Source: Gammaproteobacteria bacterium (GTDB lineage Bacteria; Pseudomonadota; Gammaproteobacteria; SZUA-140). From it: a stretch of DNA of 13,667 nt. The stretch spans positions 1 to 13,667 of the forward strand of contig JALWQD010000304.1 in NCBI GenBank assembly GCA_026994735.1. Reading direction: 5' to 3'. Positions 1 through 7,051 of the stretch are shown in pieces. Numbering within the stretch: the first letter of the stretch is position 1; the number at the start of each line of letters is the position of its first letter. Made by a program: the position numbers and the translations under genes. The notes beneath the pieces were generated by a model, which saw only the letters and a list, made by a program, of their open reading frames with translations, was not told the origin of the DNA and did no database searches.

Positions 1-75
1 GTTCATGTTTTCTGTTCCCTGTTGCTGAAAATGCATCTTACTATGCAACGCAAACCATTTTCATCGCCAGTAGCC

Positions 76-102
76 TAAATGATTGCAGTTTTACGCCGAT
101 GA
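76..102 (+). promoter_or_regulatory. Sigma-28 (FliA) type promoter of the chemoreceptor gene
   Basis: TAAA at 76-79 and GCCGATGA at 95-102 are separated by exactly 15 bases. The known FliA consensus is TAAA-N15-GCCGATAA, so only one base of the -10 box differs. The expected start of transcription is near 109, giving a leader of about 35 bases before the ATG at 145. This ties the chemoreceptor to the flagellar late-gene regulon. The match is seen directly; regulation by FliA is inferred. Confidence 0.8.
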
Positions 103-144
103 CTTAAGGAGTCGAAGCAAAAGAAGTTGGGGAGAGTGGTGGCA

Positions 145-1755
145 ATGACGTTAAACAGAAAATTTCGCTTGATAACAGGACTATTTGTTATTGCTATCGT
201 GGTTGTTGCATCCGCAAACTATGCTATGAAGCGTAGCATCAATGAACAGCAAACGGAATTGGCAAAGTTGTTGCTTCCGGAGCTTCGGTACGTGCAGGCA
301 CTGCGTTTGTCATTGGTGCAGGTACAGCAGTTTCTGACCGACGTGAGTGCCACAAGAGGCGAGAATGGTCTTGATGATGGCTTTCAGCGTGCAGCAGAAT
401 ATGCACAGCAGTTCAAGGAAAGTTTGGCCAGTTTGAGGGCTCTGCGATCTGAGGATGCTGGTCGTATCAATGCCATTGAGTCCCGGTTTGACGGCTACTA
501 CCAGACCGGCCAGAAAATGGCGCAGGCGTATGTGACCTCAGGCACCCGTGCAGGCAATAATATGATGGCCGTCTTTGATCAGGCAGCGACAGAGCTGGAT
601 GATAAATTGGCACCCTATATTGCTTCTGTGAATGGCTCGGTAGAGGCGCTCTTCGCCGAGCACAAACAGCGTGATGCGATGATTATAACGATCATTATGA
701 TGGCTTTGATTGTCCTTATGCTGGTGGGTGTGGCCATGATTTATAGTATCCATGATCTTGTTCGCGACCTTGGCCGGATTACTCGCGGAGTACAGCGTAT
801 TGCTAGCGGTGATCTCTCGCCAGGGGGGTTCAGGGGGGTTAAGCGCAAGGATGAACTAGGCGAGCTGGTTGTCAATATGCGGCAGATGCGTAATGGACTT
901 TCTCAGATTGTCACGAAGATCAAGACGTCTAGCCAGGGCTCGCGTGAGATGGCCGCAGAATTAAATGATATCGTCACTCAAAACAGCCACCAGGTGGATA
1001 TACAACAGGATGGTATGGGCAAAATTGCGGCAGCTGTTACCGAGTTAACGGCAACCAGTAATGAAGTTGCCCGGCACTCCGAACTGGCTAATGAGAGTGC
1101 CGAGCAGGCGCGCTCTCGGGCCCAGGAAAGTCAGGAAGTGACCAGCCGTATTACACAGACTGCAGCGACGTTGGTGGGGAGTATCGAGTCAAGCATGGAG
1201 ACAGTCGAGTCGCTGCGCCGGAATAGCGAAGCCATTGGCCAGATTATTGACGTCATTAATGATATTGCCGAGCAGACTAACTTGCTGGCGCTGAATGCTG
1301 CGATCGAAGCTGCCCGGGCAGGTGAACAGGGGCGTGGTTTTGCCGTGGTTGCAGAGGCCGTGCGTTCATTGGCTCAGCGGACACAATCGTCGACGGGTGA
1401 AATTCGTGAAATGGTGCTCGGTTTACAAACTGCGGCACAGGATACAGCCTCGACAATGGCGACCAATCAGGAACAAGCACGTTCAAATGTTGATTGTGTC
1501 GTTGAGGCAGAAGGCAAGTTACGTGAAATCAGCGAGGCAGTTCATTCGATTACAGGCATGATTGAGCATATTGCCAGTGCATCGATGGAGCAGAGTGTTG
1601 CTTGCGAAGATATTAATCAGCGTGTTGAGAGGATGCATGTTGATCTGGAATCGAGCCTCTCCCGCAGTCAGGTGTTGGCGGCGTCCAGTGCCCGTTTAAA
1701 TGAGGTAAGCGAAGAGCTGGGATTGACAGTTTCCCACCTAGACAGTACCCGCTAG
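145..1755 (+). CDS. Methyl-accepting chemotaxis protein (transmembrane chemoreceptor)
   Basis: This is an inner-membrane chemoreceptor that senses a periplasmic or membrane signal and controls CheA through CheW. The 536-residue product has a short cytoplasmic N-terminus, TM1 at about 9-24, a helical periplasmic domain at about 25-178 (four-helix-bundle-like, ligand unknown), TM2 at about 179-202, a HAMP region at about 203-255, and a long coiled-coil signalling domain. The conserved hairpin tip lies at about 376-410 (EQTNLLALNAAIEAARAG, then GRGFAVVA). At residue 405 the usual Glu of the 'DEVR' stretch is Ala (reads AEAVR). There is no C-terminal CheR-binding pentapeptide like that of Tsr/Tar. 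I chose ATG 145 because GGGGAGAG (129-136) sits 8 bases upstream and TM1 follows at once. An in-frame TTG at 127 would add six residues but is badly spaced from TAAGGAGT (105-112). A FliA-type promoter precedes it. Stand-alone gene, convergent with the phosphatase gene. Confidence 0.95.
   Translation: MTLNRKFRLITGLFVIAIVVVASANYAMKRSINEQQTELAKLLLPELRYVQALRLSLVQVQQFLTDVSATRGENGLDDGFQRAAEYAQQFKESLASLRALRSEDAGRINAIESRFDGYYQTGQKMAQAYVTSGTRAGNNMMAVFDQAATELDDKLAPYIASVNGSVEALFAEHKQRDAMIITIIMMALIVLMLVGVAMIYSIHDLVRDLGRITRGVQRIASGDLSPGGFRGVKRKDELGELVVNMRQMRNGLSQIVTKIKTSSQGSREMAAELNDIVTQNSHQVDIQQDGMGKIAAAVTELTATSNEVARHSELANESAEQARSRAQESQEVTSRITQTAATLVGSIESSMETVESLRRNSEAIGQIIDVINDIAEQTNLLALNAAIEAARAGEQGRGFAVVAEAVRSLAQRTQSSTGEIREMVLGLQTAAQDTASTMATNQEQARSNVDCVVEAEGKLREISEAVHSITGMIEHIASASMEQSVACEDINQRVERMHVDLESSLSRSQVLAASSARLNEVSEELGLTVSHLDSTR
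821..840 (+). repeat. Perfect 10-base tandem duplication inside the HAMP coding region
   Basis: CAGGGGGGTT occurs twice in direct tandem (821-830 and 831-840), and each copy holds a run of six G. The unit length is not a multiple of three, so the copies are read in different frames (P-G-G-F-R-G-V, residues 226-232). Gain or loss of one unit, or slippage in a G6 run, would frameshift the receptor after the membrane segments. Confidence 0.85.
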
Positions 1756-1790
1756 TTAGGTCGCTGGGCAGGCAACAAAGCAGGGCCATG

Positions 1791-2309
1791 CTATTTATCG
1801 GGGATCAGGCGCAGCTTCTGTAACAGGCCGTTACTGGCCTGTTCGACCATTTCCAGTACCTGCTTAAAGCCATCAGCGCCACCATAGTAGGGGTCAGGAA
1901 CCTGCCGTCCCTGTAAAGGAGGGGCTGAATAGGACGTGAAGAGGGCTATCTCTGCCTTAACGGGATCAACTGCCTGGCTGAAAATATCAGCCAGATTGCT
2001 TTCGTCCATAGCCAGAATATAGTCGAACTCAACATAGTCACGCGCACAAATCTGACGCGCACGTTGGCCGGAGATATCGATGCCCCGAGCCAGTGCAACC
2101 TGTTGCGAGCGGGGATCCGGAGCGGAACCGATGTGGTAGGCATGCGTCGCTGCTGAATCAAGTTCAAAGCGGTCAGTTAGCCGGTATTCTTGCAGCCGGT
2201 ATCTGAAAGCGGCTTCTGCCAATGGCGAACGGCAGATATTGCCCATACAGACGAAGAGAATGCGTAGCGGGGATGATGTGGCCGGAGGCCTGTTCATTTG
2301 TCTAGGCAT
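1791..2309 (-). CDS. Low-molecular-weight protein-tyrosine-phosphatase
   Basis: This is a cytoplasmic phosphatase that hydrolyses phosphotyrosine. Bacterial relatives often act on BY-kinases of polysaccharide export, but no such kinase is in the window. The signature P-loop VCMGNICRS lies at 20-28, with nucleophile Cys21 and phosphate-binding Arg27. The general-acid motif VPDPYYGG is near the C-terminus. From this start it has 172 residues, slightly over the usual 145-160. The reading frame opens at an ATG at 2348 that would add 13 non-conserved residues with no ribosome-binding site. ATG 2309 has GGTGAG about 6 bases upstream, and ATG 2297 is also possible. In Pseudomonas relatives a phosphatase of this family follows kdsB; here a small opposite-strand gene lies between them, so it probably has its own promoter. 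Confidence 0.92.
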   Translation of the reverse strand: MPRQMNRPPATSSPLRILFVCMGNICRSPLAEAAFRYRLQEYRLTDRFELDSAATHAYHIGSAPDPRSQQVALARGIDISGQRARQICARDYVEFDYILAMDESNLADIFSQAVDPVKAEIALFTSYSAPPLQGRQVPDPYYGGADGFKQVLEMVEQASNGLLQKLRLIPDK

Positions 2310-2364
2310 AGACTGCTCACCATACACATAAAGGCCTTGTTCAGGCATTACTTTGATCGTGTAA

Positions 2365-2395
2365 AAGTACTCGGGTACTTACCTTATCATGGTAA
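2365..2395. promoter_or_regulatory. Two adjacent inverted repeats in a divergent promoter region (candidate operator)
   Basis: AAGTAC-TCGG-GTACTT (2365-2380) is a perfect 6-base-arm inverted repeat. TTACC-N7-GGTAA (2379-2395) is a second one, 5-base arms, sharing its first two T with the end of the first. They lie in the spacer between the phosphatase gene (minus) and the small plus-strand gene. Symmetric sites over a divergent promoter suggest binding by a dimeric regulator, but the protein is unknown. Confidence 0.4.
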
Positions 2396-2407
2396 CTCGT
2401 CTATGAT
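2379..2407 (+). promoter_or_regulatory. Possible sigma-70 promoter of the small plus-strand gene
   Basis: TATGAT at 2402-2407 is a good -10 (5 of 6). TTACCT at 2379-2384, 17 bases upstream, is a poor -35 (3 of 6). It would give a leader of about 50 bases before the ATG at 2466. The second inverted repeat covers the -35 and part of the spacer. Confidence 0.3.
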
Positions 2408-2465
2408 GTAAGCACTAGCTGGGCATCTTCAGGCTCATATCCTAAAACACTGGCAGGTGCTGCAA

Positions 2466-2771
2466 ATGCATGAATCCAATGCCAATATCTCCGGCCTGCG
2501 GAACCTTTTCCTGCGTAAGCTTATCGGCGGAAGGGTTCGTTATCTGGGGCAAATTTATCAAATTGTCGAGATTCTCGAAGACGGCCCTACACTTATCCTG
2601 CAGAATGATACCGGTAATACGATCCAGGCAGATCAAATGGGCGAGGCTCACCGGCGCGTGCCTGAATCGGTCGAGGTTGCCCTGACACTGACTGAAAGCG
2701 GTTCCGTTGATATTGAAAACCTTGATCTCGAGCTACTCGATATTGAATTCGAAGGTGAATCGTTGCCGTAA
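2466..2771 (+). CDS. Small uncharacterised protein, 101 residues
   Basis: I do not recognise an assigned function. The product is soluble, with no signal peptide, membrane segment or cysteine cluster. Residues about 10-65 alternate hydrophobic and charged positions in a way that suggests a small beta-barrel (GGRVRYLGQIYQIVEILEDG, then LILQNDTGNTIQADQ and RRVPES). The final 30 residues are strongly acidic. ATG 2466 is preferred over an in-frame GTG at 2457 because AGGTG at 2455-2459 is then well placed as ribosome-binding site. It is transcribed against its neighbours on both sides: divergent from the phosphatase gene and convergent with kdsB, about 40 bases from the kdsB stop. The candidate promoter, ribosome-binding site and protein-like composition favour a real gene over an antisense artefact. 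It overlaps no other gene. Confidence 0.75.
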   Translation: MHESNANISGLRNLFLRKLIGGRVRYLGQIYQIVEILEDGPTLILQNDTGNTIQADQMGEAHRRVPESVEVALTLTESGSVDIENLDLELLDIEFEGESLP

Positions 2772-2810
2772 CTGGCGTTACGTTTGCTTGTGATGCTGTT
2801 GCTCGCCAGT
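2771..2810. other. Stem-loop between two convergent genes
   Basis: ACTGGCG (2771-2777) and CGCCAGT (2804-2810) can pair as a 7-base stem around a 26-base loop, between the stop of the small plus-strand gene and the stop of kdsB. No T-run follows on either strand, so it is not a classic intrinsic terminator. It could protect 3' ends or assist Rho-dependent termination. Confidence 0.25.
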
Positions 2811-2812
2811 CG

Positions 2813-3598
2813 TTAACCCTTATCCTGGTTGTTTGTGATGGCGTTTAAGAGTGCATCAGCTCTGAGCAGATCTTCTTCAGTATCAACACCATGCCCGGGA
2901 ATCTCTTGCGCTTCGGCAACATGAATGCGGCCACCATGCCAAAGGACGCGCAGTTGCTCGAGGCTTTCCATCTGTTCAAGCGCTGCAGCAGGCCAGTTGA
3001 CATAATCTCGAATGAAGCCGGCCCGATAGGCGTAGAGGCCAATATGACGTTGATGAAGAGCGCCATCCGGCAGGGTCTTTGTGCTGGCCGCAAAGGCATC
3101 ACGGGCCCAGGGAATAACGGCGCGGCTGAAGTAGAGAGCATAGCCCTGGCTGTCACAGACAACCTTGACGACATGGCTGTCAAAGAGTTCGCTGACGCTG
3201 TCTATGGGAGCCGCGAGGGTGGCCATATTGGCCTTTTCATGTCTGGCAAGGTCGTCAGCAACCTGGCGAATCAGCGCTGCCGGCATTAACGGCTCATCGC
3301 CCTGCAGGTTGATGATGATACTGTCATCAGGCCAGCCCGCATGCTCGGCAACCTCAGCCAGCCTGTCGGTACCTGAGCGGTGATCCGGCGAGGTGAGGCA
3401 GGCGTGGGCTCCAATTTCTTCGGCGACGGCCAGGATACGTTCGTCATCAGTGGCAATAATAATGTCATCGGCACCGCTTTCGCATGCTCGATCATAGACA
3501 TGCGCAACAAGGGGGCGGCCAGCGAGCAAGCGCAAGGGCTTGCCCGGCAGACGGGTTGAGGCATAGCGGGCGGGAATGACAACGGTGAATGCGCTCAT
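2813..3598 (-). CDS. kdsB: 3-deoxy-manno-octulosonate cytidylyltransferase (CMP-KDO synthetase)
   Basis: It activates KDO with CTP to give CMP-KDO, the donor for adding KDO to lipid A, in the cytoplasm. The 261-residue length is normal for the family. Visible motifs are the N-terminal nucleotide-binding VIPARYASTRLPGKPL (residues 7-22), the SGTDR motif (75-79), and LQGDEP (98-103) with metal-ligand Asp101. The C-terminal part has HRHIGLY-like QRHIGLYAYR and GHGVDTEEDL. The chosen ATG overlaps the stop of the upstream trm112-like gene in an ATGA, which argues for translational coupling. The frame stays open further upstream, but that stretch is low-complexity and lies over the neighbour's coding region. 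It is the last gene of the minus-strand block. Confidence 0.97.
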   Translation of the reverse strand: MSAFTVVIPARYASTRLPGKPLRLLAGRPLVAHVYDRACESGADDIIIATDDERILAVAEEIGAHACLTSPDHRSGTDRLAEVAEHAGWPDDSIIINLQGDEPLMPAALIRQVADDLARHEKANMATLAAPIDSVSELFDSHVVKVVCDSQGYALYFSRAVIPWARDAFAASTKTLPDGALHQRHIGLYAYRAGFIRDYVNWPAAALEQMESLEQLRVLWHGGRIHVAEAQEIPGHGVDTEEDLLRADALLNAITNNQDKG

Positions 3599-3777
3599 GG
3601 TTCTTCGTCGACAGCCAGTACACGCGCTTCTTCTTCTAGCATGACCGGAATGTCGTCGCGAATAGGGTAGGCAAGTCGGTCTGCCTTGCAAATTAATTCG
3701 TTATCACCGCGTTGATAAAGGAGTGGCCCTTTGCAAATTGGGCAGGCGAGGATGTCGAGCAGTTTTTTATCGAGCAT
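3595..3777 (-). CDS. Trm112 family protein (YcaR-like)
   Basis: A 60-residue protein of the Trm112/YcaR family, which in eukaryotes and archaea are small zinc-binding activators of methyltransferases. The role of the bacterial form next to kdsB is not established. Cys12 and Cys15 form a CPIC pair and Cys30 lies in ELICKADRLAYP; the C-terminal IRDDIPVMLEEEARVL block matches the E. coli YcaR pattern. The start at 3777 has GAGG five bases upstream and lies 7 bases after the lpxK stop. It ends in an ATGA overlap with kdsB. The frame extends upstream to 3915, but only over lpxK sequence. Confidence 0.9.
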   Translation of the reverse strand: MLDKKLLDILACPICKGPLLYQRGDNELICKADRLAYPIRDDIPVMLEEEARVLAVDEEP

Positions 3778-3784
3778 GGTTGCC

Positions 3785-4780
3785 TCAGTCGATGGTTGGC
3801 TTGTCGGGTGGTGGTAACCGTTTCGCCAAACGATACCACAGGCGATCATCGAGGCTGGCTTCGATTTGCAGGTAGTAACAGTCCTGGGTCGCGAAATGAC
3901 GACACTTGACAGCATCTTTTTCGGTCATCAGGACCGTCAGCCCATCATGGAAGAAAATGTCTTCCGGGCGCAGCAAATAATGATCCGGAAAGATATGTTC
4001 GATGACCTCAATACCGAGTTTGCGCAGCGTTTTGAAAAAACGCTGGGGATTGCCGATCGCGGCAACGGCATGAACTTTTTTGCCATCGAAGGCATCCGTT
4101 GGTATCGTTTTTTGGCGCGTATCACAGGGTAAAAAGTTATTTGAAATGAGCGGCATAGGATATTCAAGCTGGCCGGGGATGCCGCCGTTAACAACGATAA
4201 AATCAACCTGTTTGAGTCGTTGTTCCGGTTCACGTAATGGGCCTGCCGGAAGGAGGAAACCGTTGCCTAATCGGCGGACACCATCAATAACGGCAATTTC
4301 GACATCGCGGCCAAGACGGTAATGCTGAAGGCCGTCATCACTGACGAGAATATTGCAATCAGAGGCTGTAACCAGAGCCAGTGCAGCAGCAACCCGGTCG
4401 GGACCCACTGCGATCGGGCAGTGGGTGCGCTGGGCAAGTAATACGGCTTCATCGCCGACCATCACAGGATCGCTGTCCGGCCGTACCTGCTGTGGCCAGT
4501 GTTTGGCCTTGCCGCGATAGCCCCGTGAGATAATGCCTGGGCGGTAGCCGGCCTCCTGCAGTCGATGAGTGAGGGCAATCACCAGCGGCGTTTTACCCGT
4601 TCCTCCAACGGTGATATTACCGACAATAATAACCGGAACACCGGGGTATACGATTGCCCGCAGGCCCGCTTGATAACTTAACCGGCGCAGCTTGCTGAAT
4701 AAGCGAAAGACGACAGAGAGCGGCCAGAGGAGTAATGTCAGTGGCTGTCTGTCATACCAGATACGCGCGACATCAATCAT
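3785..4780 (-). CDS. lpxK: Tetraacyldisaccharide 4'-kinase
   Basis: LpxK phosphorylates the 4' position of the tetraacyldisaccharide-1-phosphate precursor to form lipid IVA, at the cytoplasmic face of the inner membrane. The product is 331 residues, the usual length. A hydrophobic N-terminal membrane-anchoring helix lies at about 14-28. The Walker A sequence GNITVGGTGKT is at 54-64, with Lys63. Other family blocks are ISRGYRG, VGDEAVLLAQR, ILVSDDGLQHYRLGRD (the DDGLQ motif) and HYLLRPEDI followed by VLMTEKDAVKC. The start has AGGGG upstream. A 68-base gap separates it from the msbA stop, and the trm112-like gene follows after 7 bases. Confidence 0.97.
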   Translation of the reverse strand: MIDVARIWYDRQPLTLLLWPLSVVFRLFSKLRRLSYQAGLRAIVYPGVPVIIVGNITVGGTGKTPLVIALTHRLQEAGYRPGIISRGYRGKAKHWPQQVRPDSDPVMVGDEAVLLAQRTHCPIAVGPDRVAAALALVTASDCNILVSDDGLQHYRLGRDVEIAVIDGVRRLGNGFLLPAGPLREPEQRLKQVDFIVVNGGIPGQLEYPMPLISNNFLPCDTRQKTIPTDAFDGKKVHAVAAIGNPQRFFKTLRKLGIEVIEHIFPDHYLLRPEDIFFHDGLTVLMTEKDAVKCRHFATQDCYYLQIEASLDDRLWYRLAKRLPPPDKPTID

Positions 4781-4848
4781 CTGCTTGCCCCTGTTTGAGG
4801 CTGACGAGGTTGTCGTTTGTTCGTGCCATCTGCTGTGCCGGAGGGTTA

Positions 4849-6633
4849 CTACTGCTCGATGTCATGAAATTGCAGCCGGTGCAAGGCCGCATAATGGCCA
4901 TCGTGGGCTATTAGCTCGGCATGTGTTCCTTGTTCAAGAATTTGGCCATTATCGATGAATAATATCTGCCCAGCGTTTTCGATGGTTGACAGGCGGTGAG
5001 CGATCACCAGTGTTGTCCGGTTGTGCATCAATGTTTCCAAGGCTGTCTGGATATGGCTCTCTGATTCGGAGTCGAGTGAGGAAGTGGCCTCATCAAGGAT
5101 CAGTACCGGGGCATCTTTGAGCAGGGCACGGGCAATGGCCAGCCGTTGTCTTTGCCCGCCCGAGAGCAAGACGCCATTTTCGCCGACAATCGTCTCGAGG
5201 CCTTCAGGTAACTGCTCGATGAATTCCATGGCATGTGCGGCCGTTGCGGCCTTGACGATCGCATCGTGGCCAATATTGGCGAGCGATCCATAGGCGATAT
5301 TGCGGGCAACGGTGTCATTGAAGAGGATAACATCCTGACCAACGAGGGCCAGGTGTTGACGCAAATTGGCGAGGTCGAGGTCGCCGATATCATGGCCATC
5401 AAGGAAGATGTGCCCCTGTTGGCAATCATAAAAGCGCATTAACAGACTGGTTAACGTTGTTTTACCACTGCCAGAGGGGCCGACGAAGGCTACTGTCTGA
5501 CCGGGGGCAATGGTGAAATTGACCTGGTTGATCAGCCAGGGGCCGTCATCATGATAACGAAAGCAAACCGATTCATAACGTACCTCGCCATGCACCGCTG
5601 ACAGTTGCTGGGTACCGTTGTTGATTTCCGTGGCTGAGTCGAGTAAATCAAAGAGACTCTTGGCGGCAGCGATGCCGAGCTGAATAGCGGCATTGACTGT
5701 TGTCAGGCGTTTCATGGGCGTTAGCAACATGATCATGGCGACCAGGAATGACATGAATGAGCCGACCGAAATCGTTGCCATCATGGATTCCAGCGTCGCC
5801 AGATAGGTGATGCCCGCGAGGGCCATGCCGACGATTAGCTGGACGATGGGGATACTGCCAGCCTTGGTAGCGACCATCTTCATATGTTGTTGACGATTAC
5901 GCTCATTGGCCTGTTCGAAGCGTTCCCGCTCGTAGTCCATGCCACCAAAGGCCTTGATGACACGATAACCTTCGATACTTTCTTCGCTGACATGGGTGAC
6001 ATCACCCATTGAGGCCTGAATTGAAGTACCAATGCGGCGAAAACGACGGTTGACGTAGACAATGACGAGGGCGATAAAAGGGCCGACCAGGATGAAGGCG
6101 AGCGTTAATTGCCAGCTGATGTAAGTCATCCAGGCAAGCAAGCCAATGATTGCCAGGCTGTCACGAATCATGACGGTAATGGCCTGGGTTGTGGCATTGG
6201 CGACCTGTTCGACATCATAGGTGAACTTGGAAATCAGCTGGCCGGATGAGTTTTGGTCGAAAAAGCTTGCCGGCAGGTGTAACAATTGGGCAAACATGTC
6301 ATCGCGAAGGGCCTTGATAACACGCCGTCCGATCCATGACATGGTATAGCCGGAGGTAAAACCGGCAAGACCACGCAGGGTAAACAGGCTGACGATAAGC
6401 CAGGGTATCCACTGGATCCAGTTACTGTCACGGTTGACAAAACTGCCATCGAGCATGGGTTTCATCAGGGCGGCGAAGGCGGTGTCAGCGGCAGCTTCCA
6501 TGGCCATGGCCAGCGCGGCGATAAAGAAGAAACGACGATAGGGATGGACATAACGGAGCAGACGCCGATAAAGGGCCATACCATCCATGGCCCGCAGGTT
6601 CTGCTGGCTGTCTGCTGCCAGCGGCTCAGTCAT
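4849..6633 (-). CDS. msbA: Lipid A export ATP-binding/permease protein MsbA
   Basis: MsbA is a homodimeric ABC transporter that flips lipid A-core across the inner membrane. The 594-residue product has an N-terminal membrane domain of about six helices (residues about 30-330) and a C-terminal ATPase domain. That domain has Walker A GPSGSGKTT at about 385, a Q-loop VGQD, signature LSGGQRQRLAIARALL at about 490, Walker B VLILDEATSSLD at about 510-520, and the switch IAHRLS. All catalytic elements are present. I chose ATG 6633, which overlaps the exbD stop by 8 bases. The frame runs open to 6735, but that part lies inside exbD. A later ATG at 6588 would give 579 residues, closer to E. coli (582), and cannot be excluded. 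There is no strong ribosome-binding site at 6633, consistent with translation coupled to exbD. Confidence 0.95.
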   Translation of the reverse strand: MTEPLAADSQQNLRAMDGMALYRRLLRYVHPYRRFFFIAALAMAMEAAADTAFAALMKPMLDGSFVNRDSNWIQWIPWLIVSLFTLRGLAGFTSGYTMSWIGRRVIKALRDDMFAQLLHLPASFFDQNSSGQLISKFTYDVEQVANATTQAITVMIRDSLAIIGLLAWMTYISWQLTLAFILVGPFIALVIVYVNRRFRRIGTSIQASMGDVTHVSEESIEGYRVIKAFGGMDYERERFEQANERNRQQHMKMVATKAGSIPIVQLIVGMALAGITYLATLESMMATISVGSFMSFLVAMIMLLTPMKRLTTVNAAIQLGIAAAKSLFDLLDSATEINNGTQQLSAVHGEVRYESVCFRYHDDGPWLINQVNFTIAPGQTVAFVGPSGSGKTTLTSLLMRFYDCQQGHIFLDGHDIGDLDLANLRQHLALVGQDVILFNDTVARNIAYGSLANIGHDAIVKAATAAHAMEFIEQLPEGLETIVGENGVLLSGGQRQRLAIARALLKDAPVLILDEATSSLDSESESHIQTALETLMHNRTTLVIAHRLSTIENAGQILFIDNGQILEQGTHAELIAHDGHYAALHRLQFHDIEQ

Positions 6634-7051
6634 GTTTTGGCGGGCTGGTGGCGAGAGAGATGCGGACGATACCAAGTTGGCGAGCAACATCCATTGCGGT
6701 GACAACAGATTGATGGGTCGTCTGGCCATCGGCATTGATTATCATACCAGCCGTTTTTGGCGTCCCTTTTGCCAAAACTTGCCTGAGCACTCTCAGCAGT
6801 GTTCCTTCAGCGTCATTGACGAGGCGTTTTTGGTCGATGTAATAGTGGCCGGAGGCATCGATAGTCAAGGTAATGGGTGATTGTTCCTGTTCTTTTGGCT
6901 GCGCGCTTGCGTGCGGTAATTCGATGCTGATTTCGGCATCATCTTTGAAGGTTGTTGATATCATAAAGAAGATCAATAGCAGGAAGACGACATCAATCAG
7001 TGGTGTCATGCTGATTTCGAGTTCGCCCTCCTTGGTGCGTTGCCATTTCAC
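6626..7051 (-). CDS. exbD: ExbD/TolR family biopolymer transport protein
   Basis: ExbD is a proton-channel subunit that works with ExbB to harness the proton-motive force for TonB- or Tol-type partners. The 141-residue product has a short cytoplasmic N-terminus, a single TM helix at about 16-33 (MTPLIDVVFLLLIFFM) carrying the family's key membrane Asp at residue 20, and a periplasmic domain ending in the usual VVTAMDVARQLGIVRIS block. It begins with GTG, which overlaps the exbB stop as GTGA. Its own stop overlaps the msbA start by 8 bases. No tonB or tolA-like gene is present, so the energised partner is unknown. Placement directly before msbA-lpxK is seen in other gammaproteobacteria. Confidence 0.95.
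   Translation of the reverse strand: MKWQRTKEGELEISMTPLIDVVFLLLIFFMISTTFKDDAEISIELPHASAQPKEQEQSPITLTIDASGHYYIDQKRLVNDAEGTLLRVLRQVLAKGTPKTAGMIINADGQTTHQSVVTAMDVARQLGIVRISLATSPPKHD

Noticed and set aside
32..47. Inverted repeat TGCAT-N6-ATGCA upstream of the chemoreceptor promoter
   Set aside because: Five-base arms in A/T-rich sequence arise easily by chance and no adjacent promoter element supports an operator.
2891..3289. 132-codon open frame on the plus strand
   Set aside because: It lies wholly antisense to kdsB, which has all its motifs; no ribosome-binding site and no recognisable protein features.
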